This document shows positions 25,412-38,408 of a DNA stretch of 64,000 nucleotides, piece after piece (positions within the stretch are counted from its first letter, which is position 1; each line of letters starts with the position of its first letter). Below the pieces are notes generated by a model, which was given only the letters and a program-made list of their open reading frames with translations, ran no database searches and was not told the DNA's origin. The DNA is from Ficedula albicollis (Eukaryota; Chordata; Aves; Passeriformes; Muscicapidae), in NCBI RefSeq assembly GCF_000247815.1, contig NC_021685.1, forward strand, positions 13,505,915-13,569,914. The letters run 5' to 3'. A program made the translations under genes and the position numbers.

Positions 25412-28399
25412 CATTTCTGCTTGGCTGGAGTTGACCATGTTATCTAACAGTGTATGACTGGTATAACTGCAACTATTACTTGATTTTGCTTAAACCCCTC
25501 TCCTCCAACAGCAAGTCTCCAGCCATCAATGTCAATTAAGCATGCCCTGAATTCCAGTAAAGTAGTGGCATTCCTCATACACAGAGGTTAATGGGTAAAG
25601 TCCAGTGCAAAATCCACTGATGTCACATCCTAAAACTCAGAGAATGGTGCTGGCTGGTAAAATGCACCGTTGTGCATTTTTGGATCAGCATTTGTGCATT
25701 TTGGAATAGTCAAATGCTCATGTTCAGCACAAGGATTTTATATCACCTCAGAGAGCTGCACAGGCGTGCATGTGGCAGGGGTTGGAGGTTTATCACACAT
25801 CTCTCAGTTATGAAGGGAATCACGCAGAGGCTGAATCTTTCATAGTCTTAAAAAAAGTTTCCAAAAGTCAGAATATTCTCCTTTTCCCCTTGATAAAAGC
25901 AATTACTTGCATTGAAATGAAGTGTTGGGTTTTGACAAGATTCATTGGTCAGAACTGCAAGCTGGAGCACGTGCTGCAGCAGCACAGCTCTTCCAAGCTC
26001 ATTGCCTTCTTCATCTGGGGCACCATGTGTGAGATGAAGAACTTCCTCTTTCCTCATACTCATGCTGTGTGCTTTATTTTCAGCTGTTCAGGTGTACCTG
26101 GCCTCCAAAACCCTACTTTGGGTGTGAATTTTACAAATTTCTCAGACTACACTCCAAGCATCTCCATGCTGCTGTGGTTGACACAAGTACTCCAAGCAAG
26201 ATTTACTTCATGCTCTTTACTGGAATACCATATCTCAAAGACATACTTCCCAGTGTCCTATTTCCAGGGTTTTCCTTTTTGCACTAATTCATACAAGAGA
26301 ACCAAGAATATCCTTCTGACCTTTGCCATCCAGTTCTATACCTTCACTCTACTGTTGGTGCTTTGTTGTTATCAAATTCTTTGTCCCAAGTTCCCCTTTA
26401 CCATAAAGAAAAGCTCAAGTGTTTTTACAAGTCTGGGTTCATGTTAACAGGCTTCACATCTTAGGACTACCAAGTGAGTCAGCATAATAACCATATGTCT
26501 GAGCCTGAATCAAGATAAAAGATCTGTAGAGCCTTATTCAATGAGAGCAGAAAATTCCTACTTGGCTCTGCTCTTTCATGGCTGTATTACAATCTCACAC
26601 TACGCAACTCCAATTTTCCTGAGGGAATGTATTTTTTTACTGTTCTTCTGAACATAATACTAATCTCATCATGCATTTGCCCTGTAACTCCTATGGATTC
26701 CAAAAGTTTTTTGTGCAGTCTATAGAAAACACAGCACATCTTATTGCCGTGCACTTCATTTAAAGGCTATCAAGGTAATGACCTTGCAATATTCCACCTG
26801 TAGTTTTCAGCAGCAGGACACCCTCATTGCTGTCTTGCAATACATGAACACCATTTTTTTTTTTCTAAAGCAGCTCAAATCATCCTATTTAATGGAAATA
26901 TAGCAAAGATTAAAATTAACTCACAAGAAAAACAGAAAGCATCTCTCTCACCCTGCCATTCCCTCCTTTCCACAAACACCACTGCCACACGCAGGTGCTC
27001 TCTACATAGCTGCTTTCTAACTAAACCTTCTTTTGGAAGGTGATTTGAAAGAACACTGCAATTTAACTTAAAAAGCAAATTAAAATTTTGTCAAGACTGG
27101 GAAACAAAAAAATTCAGGCCACACTTCAAAAAAGCTCATAACAAAACAAAGCATGCAGAAAGATGAATAAAAGAGCCTTGATTTTTGCTTTATTCAATGA
27201 CTACAAAAAAATTCAAGTTGGAGATGAAATCAGTTTATCTTTATATCTAAAAATACTACTTTATAGAAAACTTTTTATAGTGGATGGAATGGTAACACAA
27301 GTGTTCAGAGTTTAAAGGCAGACAAGCCATAGGCACTTACACTCCCTGTAAAACTTCTAAAGAATATTTCCTTAACCTACATTCAAGTCTGAATCATTCT
27401 TGAAATATTTCACTGACTATGGGAGAAAATGTAACCTCAGCACATGAACTTGGCAGTTTCTTATTGATGGGACACAGATACCTTCCAGTTCTGAGCAACT
27501 CAAGGGACCATCAGCCTGAAGGACAGTGGGGAAAGCAGCTGTGGAAAGAGGGGGAAGCACACAGACTGTGTGCAGTCCCCAGCAGGCAGTTCTTACTTGC
27601 ACAGACAGTGAGTGCTGCTGAGGCTGAGCACCACCAGGCAGGATTTGTCAGCCCCCCCCCGTGATGCTGCTCTGTCCCCACTGCTGGCAAGGCTCCCTGT
27701 GGGGGCTGAGGCACAGAAAGTGCAAGGTAAAGATAAAATACTGAGACAGCAGGGACTGTGCAGCCTATCTGCCACCACAAAATGTCTTGGAAAAGACTGG
27801 CAAGAGCCTCCATATTTCCAGTGCTGCCACAACAGTTTCAGTCCCTGTGAAGATCCCTAAGAACATGAGCACCCAACACAGCACTCTGTCACCCTACTTA
27901 GAAGTTCACAGGTGATTAGTATAAGCCTGACAACAGGTGTTCAGAGTTTCAACTCTAAATCTGCTCTTAAAACATTTTGAAATAAATATTCCTACTTTCC
28001 ATGTCTTGAAAGAAATTCACTCTCTATGCCAAAAATAAGTTTCATTCTTAGGCCAAAATGTCTTCTTATCACAAGTCACAAAAGTATATGAAAAACATCT
28101 CATTCTGGGAAGCCTTTAATTTGTATACACATTTTGCCTCAAAGCTAAAAGGAAAAACAAACAACAAAAAAAATGCCCAGCATTCTAAACCAGCATGTTA
28201 TTGTGCCAGAAAAAATGACAATTTAATTTGTCTAAATTTAGTATGTGGGAAAAGGCACATTTTAGTGCAGCCTAAAAATAAAGCTTCAACCTTAAATTAA
28301 AGGGACAAGTAATTTCCCATTAGATACAACAGCTTCTCAAGAGAAGAGAAGTTGTGAGTCAACTTAGCACTTTTTACAGTTGCAGTTCAAGGTCAAGGG
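25412..28399. other. Unannotated stretch containing the window's longest frame
   Basis: A 225-codon frame (25770-26447, +) is open. Its translation is rich in Phe, Ser, Leu, Cys and Thr, with no recognised domain, and other frames overlap it. The stretch 27500-27760 is GC-richer, with a run of nine C (27652-27660) and multiple opposing frames. Otherwise the DNA is AT-rich and unique-looking. No RNA gene or transposon is seen. Confidence 0.5.
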
Positions 28400-29260
28400 G
28401 CAATTCTAGTCCATAGCCTGACCTCCTGCACATCAGCATGCTGTGGCATTGCATTTGATGACCCCTGGTTTGAGGCGCAGAATCCATACTAATCAATGGC
28501 AAAACTCCTGGTCTAGATGTAAAAGTTCAGAGAGATGGATGACACCATTTCCCTTGGTACTGGATTCTAATGCTTATAGGTCAGTCCAGCACTCCCCATT
28601 TCTCTGTCTATCCAGGTAAGGATGGTTTCTTGCAGTTGGATAAAACTTCTGCTGATTTGTCATTCCTGAGTTCTGAAGTTTCTCATTATTTCATTTTTTA
28701 TTATCATCACTTAAAATGTTTTTTATTCTTAGTTATAAAGCTTAGCATCTGACTGAATCAGAATTATGGCTGAATACAGGCAGGATCAGTACAGATAATT
28801 CTATATTACTCCCTGCCCTCATTATTTACCACTTTGGTAATCTTTGAGTCATTTGCAAATTTTACCAGAGTTCCATGTACTTCAGATCAATGCTGAAAAC
28901 TGTTAAATGGTGTCAGGCACAGTGCTGATCCCTATGGAGCTGCACTCTATTATTATGACTAATTTTTTAGGTTTGTCAGTTGGCCAGTTCTTAATCCTTT
29001 TAACTGGTGCTTCACTGATACAGGGCAGTGCTATTTTTCAAACTGGAATGTCATGCAATGCAAAGAACTGCCTTTCTAAAAGGGCTGTTATAGCTATACC
29101 TTCACCTTTGTCAGCCAAACCTCTGAACTTCTTTAAATACTGAAATTAAGCTTGCTCATGACTCATTTCCTGTAAAGCTGCACATACTGAGAATTACATC
29201 CCTATTGCTTGTTTCTTTGTAAATTGGTCTTCTGAAAGATTCACAGTACCCTTCCCAGCA
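28400..29260 (-). mobile_element. Ancient CR1/L3-like LINE, reverse orientation
   Basis: The forward strand reads as the reverse complement of the CR1 RT and 3' region, strongly diverged. Landmarks in the right order are: CTAGTCCATAGCCTGACCTC near 28406 (family 'tctagtccgacctcctgc'); ACACCATTTCCCTTGGTACT near 28543; GAGTCATTTGCAAATTTTAC near 28847; GTGCTGATCCCTATGGAGCT near 28921; GTCAGTTGGCCAGTTCTTAA near 28976; and CTTTGTCAGCCAAACC near 29106. The last three correspond to the conserved 'gatccctgygg', 'agttagccagtttttaatcc' and 'tatcaaccaaac' stretches. Many indels break the frame. It is older than the 47 kb copy. Confidence 0.75.
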
Positions 29261-29777
29261 CATATGTCTGGATGTTCAACCTGCAGTTACTCCAAGTCTG
29301 TCTCCAGAACAGATTTCTCTACAGAACCAGACATGGAGAGTCTTGGAATTAATTAGGGGTTGAATATCTGATGTTACCATGTCCTTGACATGAACGATGT
29401 CCTTACCATGAACATGCCATGTCCTCTCCAGAACTGAAACAGACACAGTAAGATGAGCTCATGGTGCAAGTGCTGATGCATTAACATAACTAATGACCTT
29501 TTTTTTTCTTAATTCTTAGGATATTAAGATACAGAAAAATGCCTTTCAAATTTATATCCACTGCAGACAAAAGAGGTTCTTTTTTGCTTCTGACCAAACT
29601 TTTTGGATTCTGCCCATACAGAGCCAACTACAGGATTTTAACATCCTTAGTTATCTTTAGAGACTGTGGTAACTCAGCCACTCTTAATTTCTGTAAAAGT
29701 CTGAAGGTTCCTAATTTTCTGAATTTCAGATGCTGAACAACATTCAAATACTGTTTTTCAGCGCCATTCACACATTT
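29261..29777. other. Unannotated stretch between CR1 and duplication
   Basis: It holds short internal repeats (CATGTCCT and CATGAAC alternating near 29380-29430) and a pyrimidine tract ending TTCTTAG at 29513-29519 that resembles a plus-strand splice acceptor. The following 65-codon frame (29539-29736) is not recognised. Part of this region could be further decayed CR1, but I could not align it. Confidence 0.4.
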
Positions 29778-30677
29778 CCTGCCACTGTATTTCATTCTGT
29801 ACTGCTGTGACAGTCCCAGTGAAGAGAACCACCAAAGTGAACACCCGAACCTCTGCTCAAGGCCAGAACTGATAGAAGGCAGAGAGATGTTCAGAGAGCT
29901 GCCATGGATCAAACACCCTGGCTGTGTGTGTGATCAAACACCACTGTCCAAAGGGTTGGGCATCTGCCAGAACTCCAGCACCATGGCTCAGGTGCCATTC
30001 CATCTGAAAACAAGGAGACAAACCCAGCCATCCCAGCCCATTTAGCCCTGCTCTGTATCTCTGACCACAGGGTCGTGGCAGCAACCCTGATAACAGTACT
30101 TGGCTATTGACACCCCCAGACTACAAATCCAACTGCTCTGTGACAGCCAAAGCTGCTGTTTTCCACCTCTCCAGAGAACTATAACATACCTCCAGCTCAG
30201 CAAAAGAACAGCACTGCAAGTTCTATGCCTGCCACTGTATTTCATTCTGTACTGCTGTGACAGTCCCAGTGAAGAGAACCACCAAAGTGAACACCCGAAC
30301 CTCTGCTCAAGGCCAGAACTGGTAGAAGGCAGAGAGATGTTCAGAGAGCTGCCATGGATCAAACACCCTGGCTGTGTGTGTGATCAAACACCACTGTCCA
30401 AAGGGTTGGGCATCTGCCAGAACTCCAGCACCATGGCTCAGGTGCCATTCCATCTGAAAACAAGGAGACAAACCCAGCCATCCCAGCCCATTTAGCCCTG
30501 CTCTGTATCTCTGACCACAGGGTCGTGGCAGCGACCCTGATAACAGTACTTGGCTATTGACACCCCCAGACTACAAATCCAACTGCTCTATGACAGCCAA
30601 AGCTGCTGTTTTCCACCTCTCCAGAGAACTATAACATACCTCCAGCTCAGTAAAAGAACAGCACTGCAAGTTCTATG
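29778..30677 (+). repeat. Near-identical 450-bp tandem duplication
   Basis: Copy 1 is 29778-30227 and copy 2 is 30228-30677, a gapless 450-bp period from CCTGCCACTGTATTTCATTC to GCACTGCAAGTTCTATG. I count only about four substitutions: AACTGATAG versus AACTGGTAG, GCAACCC versus GCGACCC, CTCTGTGAC versus CTCTATGAC, and CAGCAAAAG versus CAGTAAAAG. That is roughly 99% identity. There are no terminal repeats or target-site duplications, so this is a segmental tandem duplication rather than a transposon. A frame through both copies is not a recognisable protein. Confidence 0.96.
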
Positions 30678-33600
30678 TGAAAACATTATTAAGTATTAAA
30701 AAAAAAAAATACCATGGAGCTATCCATATTTGATTAATTTGATTGATTCTAATAGTTACAAACAAGTTTGCATTACCCAGTGCTGTTGATTTTTGAAACA
30801 AAGACCCCAAAATGTGCCAACTCTCTTAATGCTGCATTGCACTTCCCTCCCCTATAATCAATCCTAGTGTAGACTGCAACTCAACATGAGTGAAGGCAGC
30901 AGAGTGAACCGTGTGTAATTATTCATTTGATCTTATTAAGACACCAAATTCTAAAATTACATGGCTGAGGGCTGTGCATTGGTTCACTGCTGTACACATA
31001 TGCACTCAGCAAATTCAGCCTCAAAAGCTACCTACAGGTAGTAGTTCAACTTCTCTAAGGCAAACAGACATGAAATACTTAGTACCAGAATTTCAGTGGG
31101 GTTATAGAACTGTTATGCACAAGTTCAGTGCTTTTAACAAGGTTAATGTAGAGAACAATACAGAGTAAAACTCTAGGAATGTAAAATAGCCAAAAATAAA
31201 ATTTCTTTTTTATGTCATTAATAAGCACAATAACATATAGGTATTAATGAGACAGGAATGTATAGGTATTAATTTGATACAAATACATAAAAGACGTATA
31301 AATTAAACCAACTTCGGTGGATATTCAAGAACTTGATTTTTCATTAGTGAATATTGGCAGCTCTACATAATCATTTATAATGAAAATTATAACAGCACAA
31401 CCCATATTCCAAGGTTGAAGCCCAGAGAAAAATATTCAGCACCACAGAAGTGTGTGATAAACTGTCATAGCGGAACTGGCACACTGTGTTAACAGAAATA
31501 GTGAGATACTTAATTTAAATCCCAAAGAAATCTGGTTATCCATCTTAGCTCCTGAGGGAAAAAAGCTTCATTCTTAAAAAAGTCTACTCATGTTACCACA
31601 ACTTCCAGATAAGCATCATTATTAATCCTGTTATGCTCATTTATATCATTTGTTTCTTTGCTACCTCACTAACAGATGTCAATATTCTTCTACTATTTAC
31701 ATACAGAGCAGAATTATTAATCAGAAATAATCTCTTTACTTTTTAACCTTTCTTTTTGAGCTGACTTCAAAGTATTTATGTCAATAGAGTATTGTTACAC
31801 ACAAAAGACAATAGATCAGAGTCACCAAGAGCCAGAAAACATTTTACACCAGGTCTCCAAAATGTGACTGAGTTGCACTCTCCTCCCCAAGGGACAGGCA
31901 GTTCCCTCCATAAGGGAAAAGAAAGAGCTTGCAGCACACTCTGAACTTTGGGCTCTAGGAGAGGTGAAGGTATTCAGCTGCCACCAGCTGGAAATTCTAT
32001 AAACTCCATGGCTGGAGGAACACACACAGATGAAATAATGAGGCAGGCAAGATCCTCAGCGGTAGCTAGAGCTACTCCAACACCTTATTCTTCTAAATCA
32101 CCTCAAATGCATGCCTTGGAAAAACACCCTCCAGTAGTTGCTGCCTGTAATGGAAAAATGACCAACCAAGAAAGATTTATTTTTTTAAATATAAATTAAA
32201 AATCAAACTTTCTTGGCAATCACAGCTACCTGATCATCCAGCAAGAGCCCAAGAACTGATACCTCTGCTCTGTCTGTGAGCAGGTCTAAGAAAAACACGT
32301 CAATGAAAGGTCTGGATAGTGGGACCAGTGTCTGAATCATGTGGGGAGAAGTTAATCTTGACTTTAACTGTAATAAAGTATTTTAAATTTTTTTGCACAA
32401 AAGGAAAAAGTAAAAATTCATAACAGTGTGAAGTGAATTAAATATTAAGTTCAAATTACAGGTTTTTTCCTTCATTTGAAGATCACCTCATCCCTTTTAA
32501 TGTCAAGAGGAAAACGGCATTTGGAATCAAGTAATAAAAGACATTAATTATGAAAAAATTATTGTCCACAGAAATAATATTAAAAATCCCATTCTTTCAA
32601 AAAGCACTACCCAAACTAATTCAGAAAGACCTCTGAGTGGAGGAAAGAAGAGTGCAAATAAACCTGTGTCTTTAAAACAGCCCTAGAGGCATCTTCTGTT
32701 TCAGAGGTCAGAAACCATGGGTCTTACCGCACTAGTGCTAACTGAACTAGTTTATATATACATATAGACACATATATAGATATTTATTTTTTAACATAAC
32801 TTTACATATACTGTTGCAGTGCTGCTGAAGCAAAGAAAGGATTTGTTTAAAATAAACATCAGAAGCTGAATAAGGTGCAAAGGAAAAGCAATGTTAAAAT
32901 ACAAACCTATCACTTTAGTTAGCAGAAAGGTTAACAGAACAAGACATATCACCAACATTTAAATGCAAATATGTAAATATCAGCTAACATGGATCACTGC
33001 CAATATTTAGTGAGAGAATATCCAAACAGGCTTGTATGACTATGCTGTATATGAAGCCTTGGCAAAAACAAAGTCAAAGTTAAGGAGGAGCACCTTGGTA
33101 GAACTTAAATGCTTTGATCTGACAAGTAGGTCTGAATTCCAGAAACTGCAACAGGATTTGTGACCCATATAAGACTTCAGCTCTTCTTGTAACAAGAATA
33201 ATATTCATTTCTCTGTTAATGAAAGAGCAGCATGGTACAATTGACAAGCATAAAATTATTCAGGGAAGTATTACTGAGACTGCTAAAAGAAGGAAGAAAC
33301 TGAGAAAAATATGATCCTATGTATGATCCTAAACAAGTCCAATGTTGTACAAAATACAGCCAGTAAATTACTTCCAGTCCCAACTTCTCTCAGTCCTATC
33401 TTCATGGTGGACAGCCAGAGATTTGTAATGGACATTTTTCTGGGACTAGGAATGCAGGAAATAACTTCATCAGTGTTTGCCTGCAGCCTGCTAGTACCGA
33501 CTTTAAATTATTCAAATCCAGTATTGTTTGCTTTGGAGACACCACCACAGCATCCTCCTCGAAGAAATAAGAAAAACTAATCCTCAAGGAGCTCCATAGT

Positions 33601-36600
33601 GCCAAGCCACTGCCTGCCCAGCCCCAGTCCCAGGAGCTGCTAGCACAGCAGCTCTGAGGTGACCAAGGTGGTCCCAGCTCCGGCTGCAGCAGCTGCAGCC
33701 CAAGGAAGGTGGCACAGCCCCATCCCCCTACGAAAGTCAAGAGGCACTGACTGTCACATCGGTGACGTTACACCCCAGCTTGCACTTCCACAGCACTGTT
33801 TTAGAAAAACCTTGTTAATACTCCAAACACAGACAGATTTTACATGACCAGAAGTGTTTCCCAATTTATCCACTGAGTCTACCAGTCAAGCACCAAATAG
33901 AAAGTCTTTTTTCATAGGAAACTCTCCAACTCCCCAAAGCAAGCCCACTCCTTTTAGTCACTGAGCAGTCTGGTTGTTCTTCACAGTGCAGGATCCTTAA
34001 AGATGGGCCTCCCCCCAAAAATGCAGAACCTGTGCAAAGATTCTCTCGTGTGCTCGTGCCCTTGCCAAGGGCTCGTGTTCCCCCTGCCCAGCAGCCCTGA
34101 GCTGAGCACAGCAGGGATGAGGGCTGAATAAAATGGCTCAGGCAAGGCACACACCACAGACAGCACTGCAGCTCCAGCAGGTAAACCCAGAGCATATGGA
34201 TTTCGGGGGTAAACTGAGTATCTAGCTGTGATTTACACAGATCTCCCTGCTTTAATAAAACTGGAAAATTGAATACAGAATTCTAGCCTGATTGAATGCT
34301 GAAAGCTTATTCTATAAAATTACCTTTAAAATACTAATGAACACACACTTTTTCTTTTTACTAATTCAGACATGTAAATAGAGAATTAAAAATTTGGGCA
34401 CACGCATATTTGAAATTCTCTTTAGAGCACCATACATAGACTATACACAGTAGGTGAAACACATTTGTCCCTATCTTTGACAGATGCTGTAACAGATAAT
34501 AGTTCATTTATTGAGCCAAATATTACTTCACATTGTAATAATAGTCTACATTAATGCTATTCTTCATTTTATTTAACAGTTTATGATGTGTAAGCCAGAA
34601 GAGCCTGGGATGACAATTGAAAAATTATTAAAAATAGAGAAAAGAATAAAGCAATATCTTACTAGTTAATTTTATCTTCCCATTTTTGTTATGCATGGCA
34701 GATGATGGGTTTATACTTCTTCATGCCACAAAAATCCTATTACAGGAATTTCTCCAGTGACCCATGATTTCTCTTCCTTAACATTTCCCACACTGCCTAC
34801 CTAAAAGCCAAAACAGAAAAATAAAAATAAAATAAAATAAATGCGGTCTCCTTGTCCTATAGAACTTCCATCCTGTTACACCCTTAGAGCAGTGGAATGG
34901 GATGAGTGATGTTCTCACTCTCACCAGGTGGAAAAGATCAAGGTCTACCTTATCTTCTCAGAGATGCTTTTCACTGTCTGTGCTCATGACAGTTTTTTTC
35001 TGGGCCAACAAATGGGTTTTTGAAAGGCAAAATTAATTTGCAACACAGTGATAAAGCAGACTGAAGAAAAGATGCTTCTTGCAAAACCATCATCTAATAG
35101 TAAGTATTCTTGTTTATCATAAATCAGTGTAGGTGGTTGTCACAGAAGTGGCATAATAAGCATAAAAAGGCACCCAGGTGACCACATAGGATCCTAAGTA
35201 TGGTTAAACCATATTTTCTTCAAGAAAGTTAATTAAAAATAAGATATTTGCACATACATTGATAAATACAGACATACAGTTAAGTGAAAGGGAGGAAATT
35301 ATAATAAAGTTATATAACAGATCTTTGAGCTAAAGAATAATGTTTTTCTCAAAAATGTGACCTTAAATTCCATATACAACTATCCTGAATAATTATCTAT
35401 TTTGCAGTCCAGAGCTTTTTTTTTTCTTTCGCAAATGTATTTTGCTATATATTAACAGTTTCAATTTGCAGTTTCCTAATAATGGGAATTGTGATAATTT
35501 CCATTTTCAACCAGCACCAAATAAACCTCCCATTGCTGTGTCCATCTCTGGCATTATAGTCTGAATAACCCAAAACAACTTTCTATTCATAGAAAAGCTG
35601 TATAAAATCCTTATAGAAGAAAAAATTTAAACAATAGACACATATTTCCAAACAAAGTATTTGAAATATTCTTTTTGCTTCTATGTGTAGGCTTAAGCTT
35701 AGAGCATTCTGTCTGTCAAGCAGGAAGAGAGATTATCACTATCACTTAAATCACCACTAGAAAAAGTGTTCCAATTGTCCTGAGGTGTTAAGTGATGTTA
35801 TCAGCTCCTACAAGAGAAAGAAAATTCAGGGGTGGAGTTTGGCAAGCTTCAAAATAAAGGTTTCTCCACTTAAATCTTAGTATAAAGCTTGCAGAGTTGA
35901 TTCAGTGCTGATTAATGGAAGCGACAGTGCCTCAGCTCTCAGCTAAATCACGGTTAAAAGGCAGATGAGAAGATACAGCAGTGCTGATGTTTCAGAAGTA
36001 GAAGCATTTCTGTCCAATGTATACCTATCAAACATTTCATTTGAGTTTATCTACCAGATACAGGAAATACTCATGTGAAAGTGAACAAAAAATACACAGT
36101 AGGAAGAAAAATAAGTTGAAGGATAAAATGTCACACTTCTCTAACATATGATTGTGTATGACTCTCTTCCAGTAGTTTCATGTCATTAACACAATGTATT
36201 TCTCATCAGAATATGAATTTTTATTACTAAAATCTTTATGTTACACTAATCTTTCTTTTATGACCTGAGGGAATATGCTGCAATAATATTAGAAATCTTC
36301 ATGTGCTTCTTCATTCCAAGATTCCAAGCTGATGTCCGGGTTTAAACGCAATTAAATGACTGAAAAATTATGAGCATTATGCCATGGCCTTTTAAATTCC
36401 CCCTCACAGACCAACAGCACAACTCACTCACTGGAGGAAGTGAGCACCCTCTGGAGCAAGTTATGGCAGTATGGTAATCACTTCCCTGCTATTCCGAGGT
36501 CCTAGCAAAGGTGAACATCACAGAACAGCACGGTGGTGGGAGCCCCAGCACTCGAGGGTGTGCTTCTTTCTAAATGCTGGAGAGCTGGTAAAAGACTCAA

Positions 36601-38379
36601 GAGGCAACAGAAGAACTCCTGTACCAGAAACATCAGGTGAAGAATCGCAAATCAGCCTAAAAATCTGTTAAATACCAGCAGCTACAGGGAGGGCAGATTT
36701 GCAGCACTGTAATAGCCAAATCTTGCCTTGTCAGCACAATTCCTTTTACTCCCTTCGATGAAACGCAAAAGAATCTAAAAGCACACTTACAGATTACTTT
36801 CAGAGTTAGGGTGAAACCCATGGCACTGCTTAAGGACCTTTGAAAAATTCAAGGGACAAAGACCATGAACCCCATTCCCAATCCTTGATAATATGGGGGA
36901 GGAGGAGGCAGGATGATTGCCCCACTTTCCCCTCTCCACACTGACCATTAACTCGGTCTCTTCAAGTTTCCACTTGCCCACCTGCCACCTCTTGAGCAGT
37001 TTTTTGAGCAGTCTGATACACACTGACTGCATTGTAAATTAGCAAGTCAATCTGGCCCTCAAAAGGGTTAAGGCAAGGGTTAAGAATGATAAGATTTTAA
37101 GTCATACTTTCCATTGGCTAATCATTACTCAGCTTGAACTCCTGATGGTGAGCTCCTTGACACTAATGAGCCTACATCTGCTCCTCTAACTCAAAATTAC
37201 TTTGCTCTATGAGCTACTTTTATTAGCAGGCCAATGACCATAATAAATTTTTGACAACGGACAGCTATTCAGCACAAATCAACTTAAGCAATTCTTCCAT
37301 CAAGTTTAACTGTGCTGTGTTAGAGGAAGCAATTGATTGCTACTGTAAACCTGTGCCTCCCAGGCAAGCTGATTTCTTATCATACACTATGTAAGTAACC
37401 AAAAAGCAAACAAACAAACCCCCCACATGCTGTGTGAACAGCTAGACCTATCTTATCAAGTAAGCTGAAAAAACCCTTGTGTTTCACTGGAAGTCAAAAG
37501 GTCAAGTTATAAAGCAGACTAATTAAATGAAACAAAACTATAAACACTAGAAGCAACCATGCACTGCCTAATCTAAATGACCTACAGACACAAAGATACT
37601 AATTGGTCCCAACTCAAATTTGCCCTCTGTAAAAGTGCTTGAGGAAGTCCAAGTGATGGGTTTTCCCCTGAAATGCTCTGGCAGCTGCCTGTAGAGGATC
37701 TACTTCCTCTGTGTGCAGCTCTGAACTGGAGCTACACCCACATGAACAGAACCTAGAGAGTGCAGCAAAACATCCTGAGCTAAAGATGTTCAGGAAGGAC
37801 TTGAGAAAGCTGGCTAACGCTATGATCACTGACTAAGCTTCAGAGCTAATGTTTTCAGGCAGTTGTTGGGTTCCAGCGACCACAAATGAGGTTGTAACAC
37901 ATTGTTTCTATCAGATTCAAGACGGTTTTAACCATGGAGTTTACAGATAGACTTCTTATGTTTTCTACACTTCACAGCAAGTGGAATAACACACAGGTGC
38001 AAGATAAAAACAAGCTCTACGTCTTGTTTTGTATGAAATATGGTGTGCAGTATGTCCTAACTTCCAAGGAGAAAAAAAAAAAAAACCTCTCTAAATTTAC
38101 CCACAGCTTTCAGTCTCAAAATAAAACTATAGCCTGCTCATCTTAATAATTTCAGACTCCCCTTTACACCCCTGCTGTAAAGCACGGGATGGTGATGACA
38201 CTTGAAGGTACATACACAAACTCAGAAGCAGAACACCAGGTGAAATTTATGGGTCAGATATGTCAAAATACCTCATGAAAAATTGTTTCATCTTACTAAT
38301 AATCTCTGTAAACTCATAAATGTCACATCTCTAAATTCAAACCACGATGCTGATCTGAATATTTATTTACATATACATA
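30678..38379. other. Long AT-rich stretch, no gene recognised
   Basis: Nearly 8 kb of low-GC DNA with many short frames. A GC-richer island at 33590-33790 carries opposing frames (62 codons +, part of a 112-codon - frame). At 34022-34180 a second GC patch does the same. A pentamer-like (AAAAT)n tract lies at about 34817-34842. I recognise no exon, RNA gene or mobile element. The region could be intronic or intergenic. Confidence 0.55.
32752..32787. repeat. Degenerate TA/CATA microsatellite
   Basis: Alternating TATATA and CATATA sequence with interruptions, followed by a T-run. This is simple low-complexity DNA with no further meaning visible. Confidence 0.8.
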
Positions 38380-38408
38380 CATATACTGCATATTATATGC
38401 AGTATATG
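38380..38408. repeat. Perfect inverted repeat, 13-bp arms, 3-nt loop
   Basis: The left arm CATATACTGCATA (38380-38392) is the exact reverse complement of the right arm TATGCAGTATATG (38396-38408), separated by TTA. It lies in a TA- and CATA-rich stretch, which raises the chance of such palindromes. The arms nevertheless include a non-trivial CTGCA core. It is too short for a microRNA precursor and could form a cruciform. Confidence 0.9.

Noticed and set aside
33402..33740. 112-codon minus frame with an acceptor-like tract inside it
   Set aside because: Mostly GC-patch composition at its start, no donor that keeps the frame, no recognised peptide.
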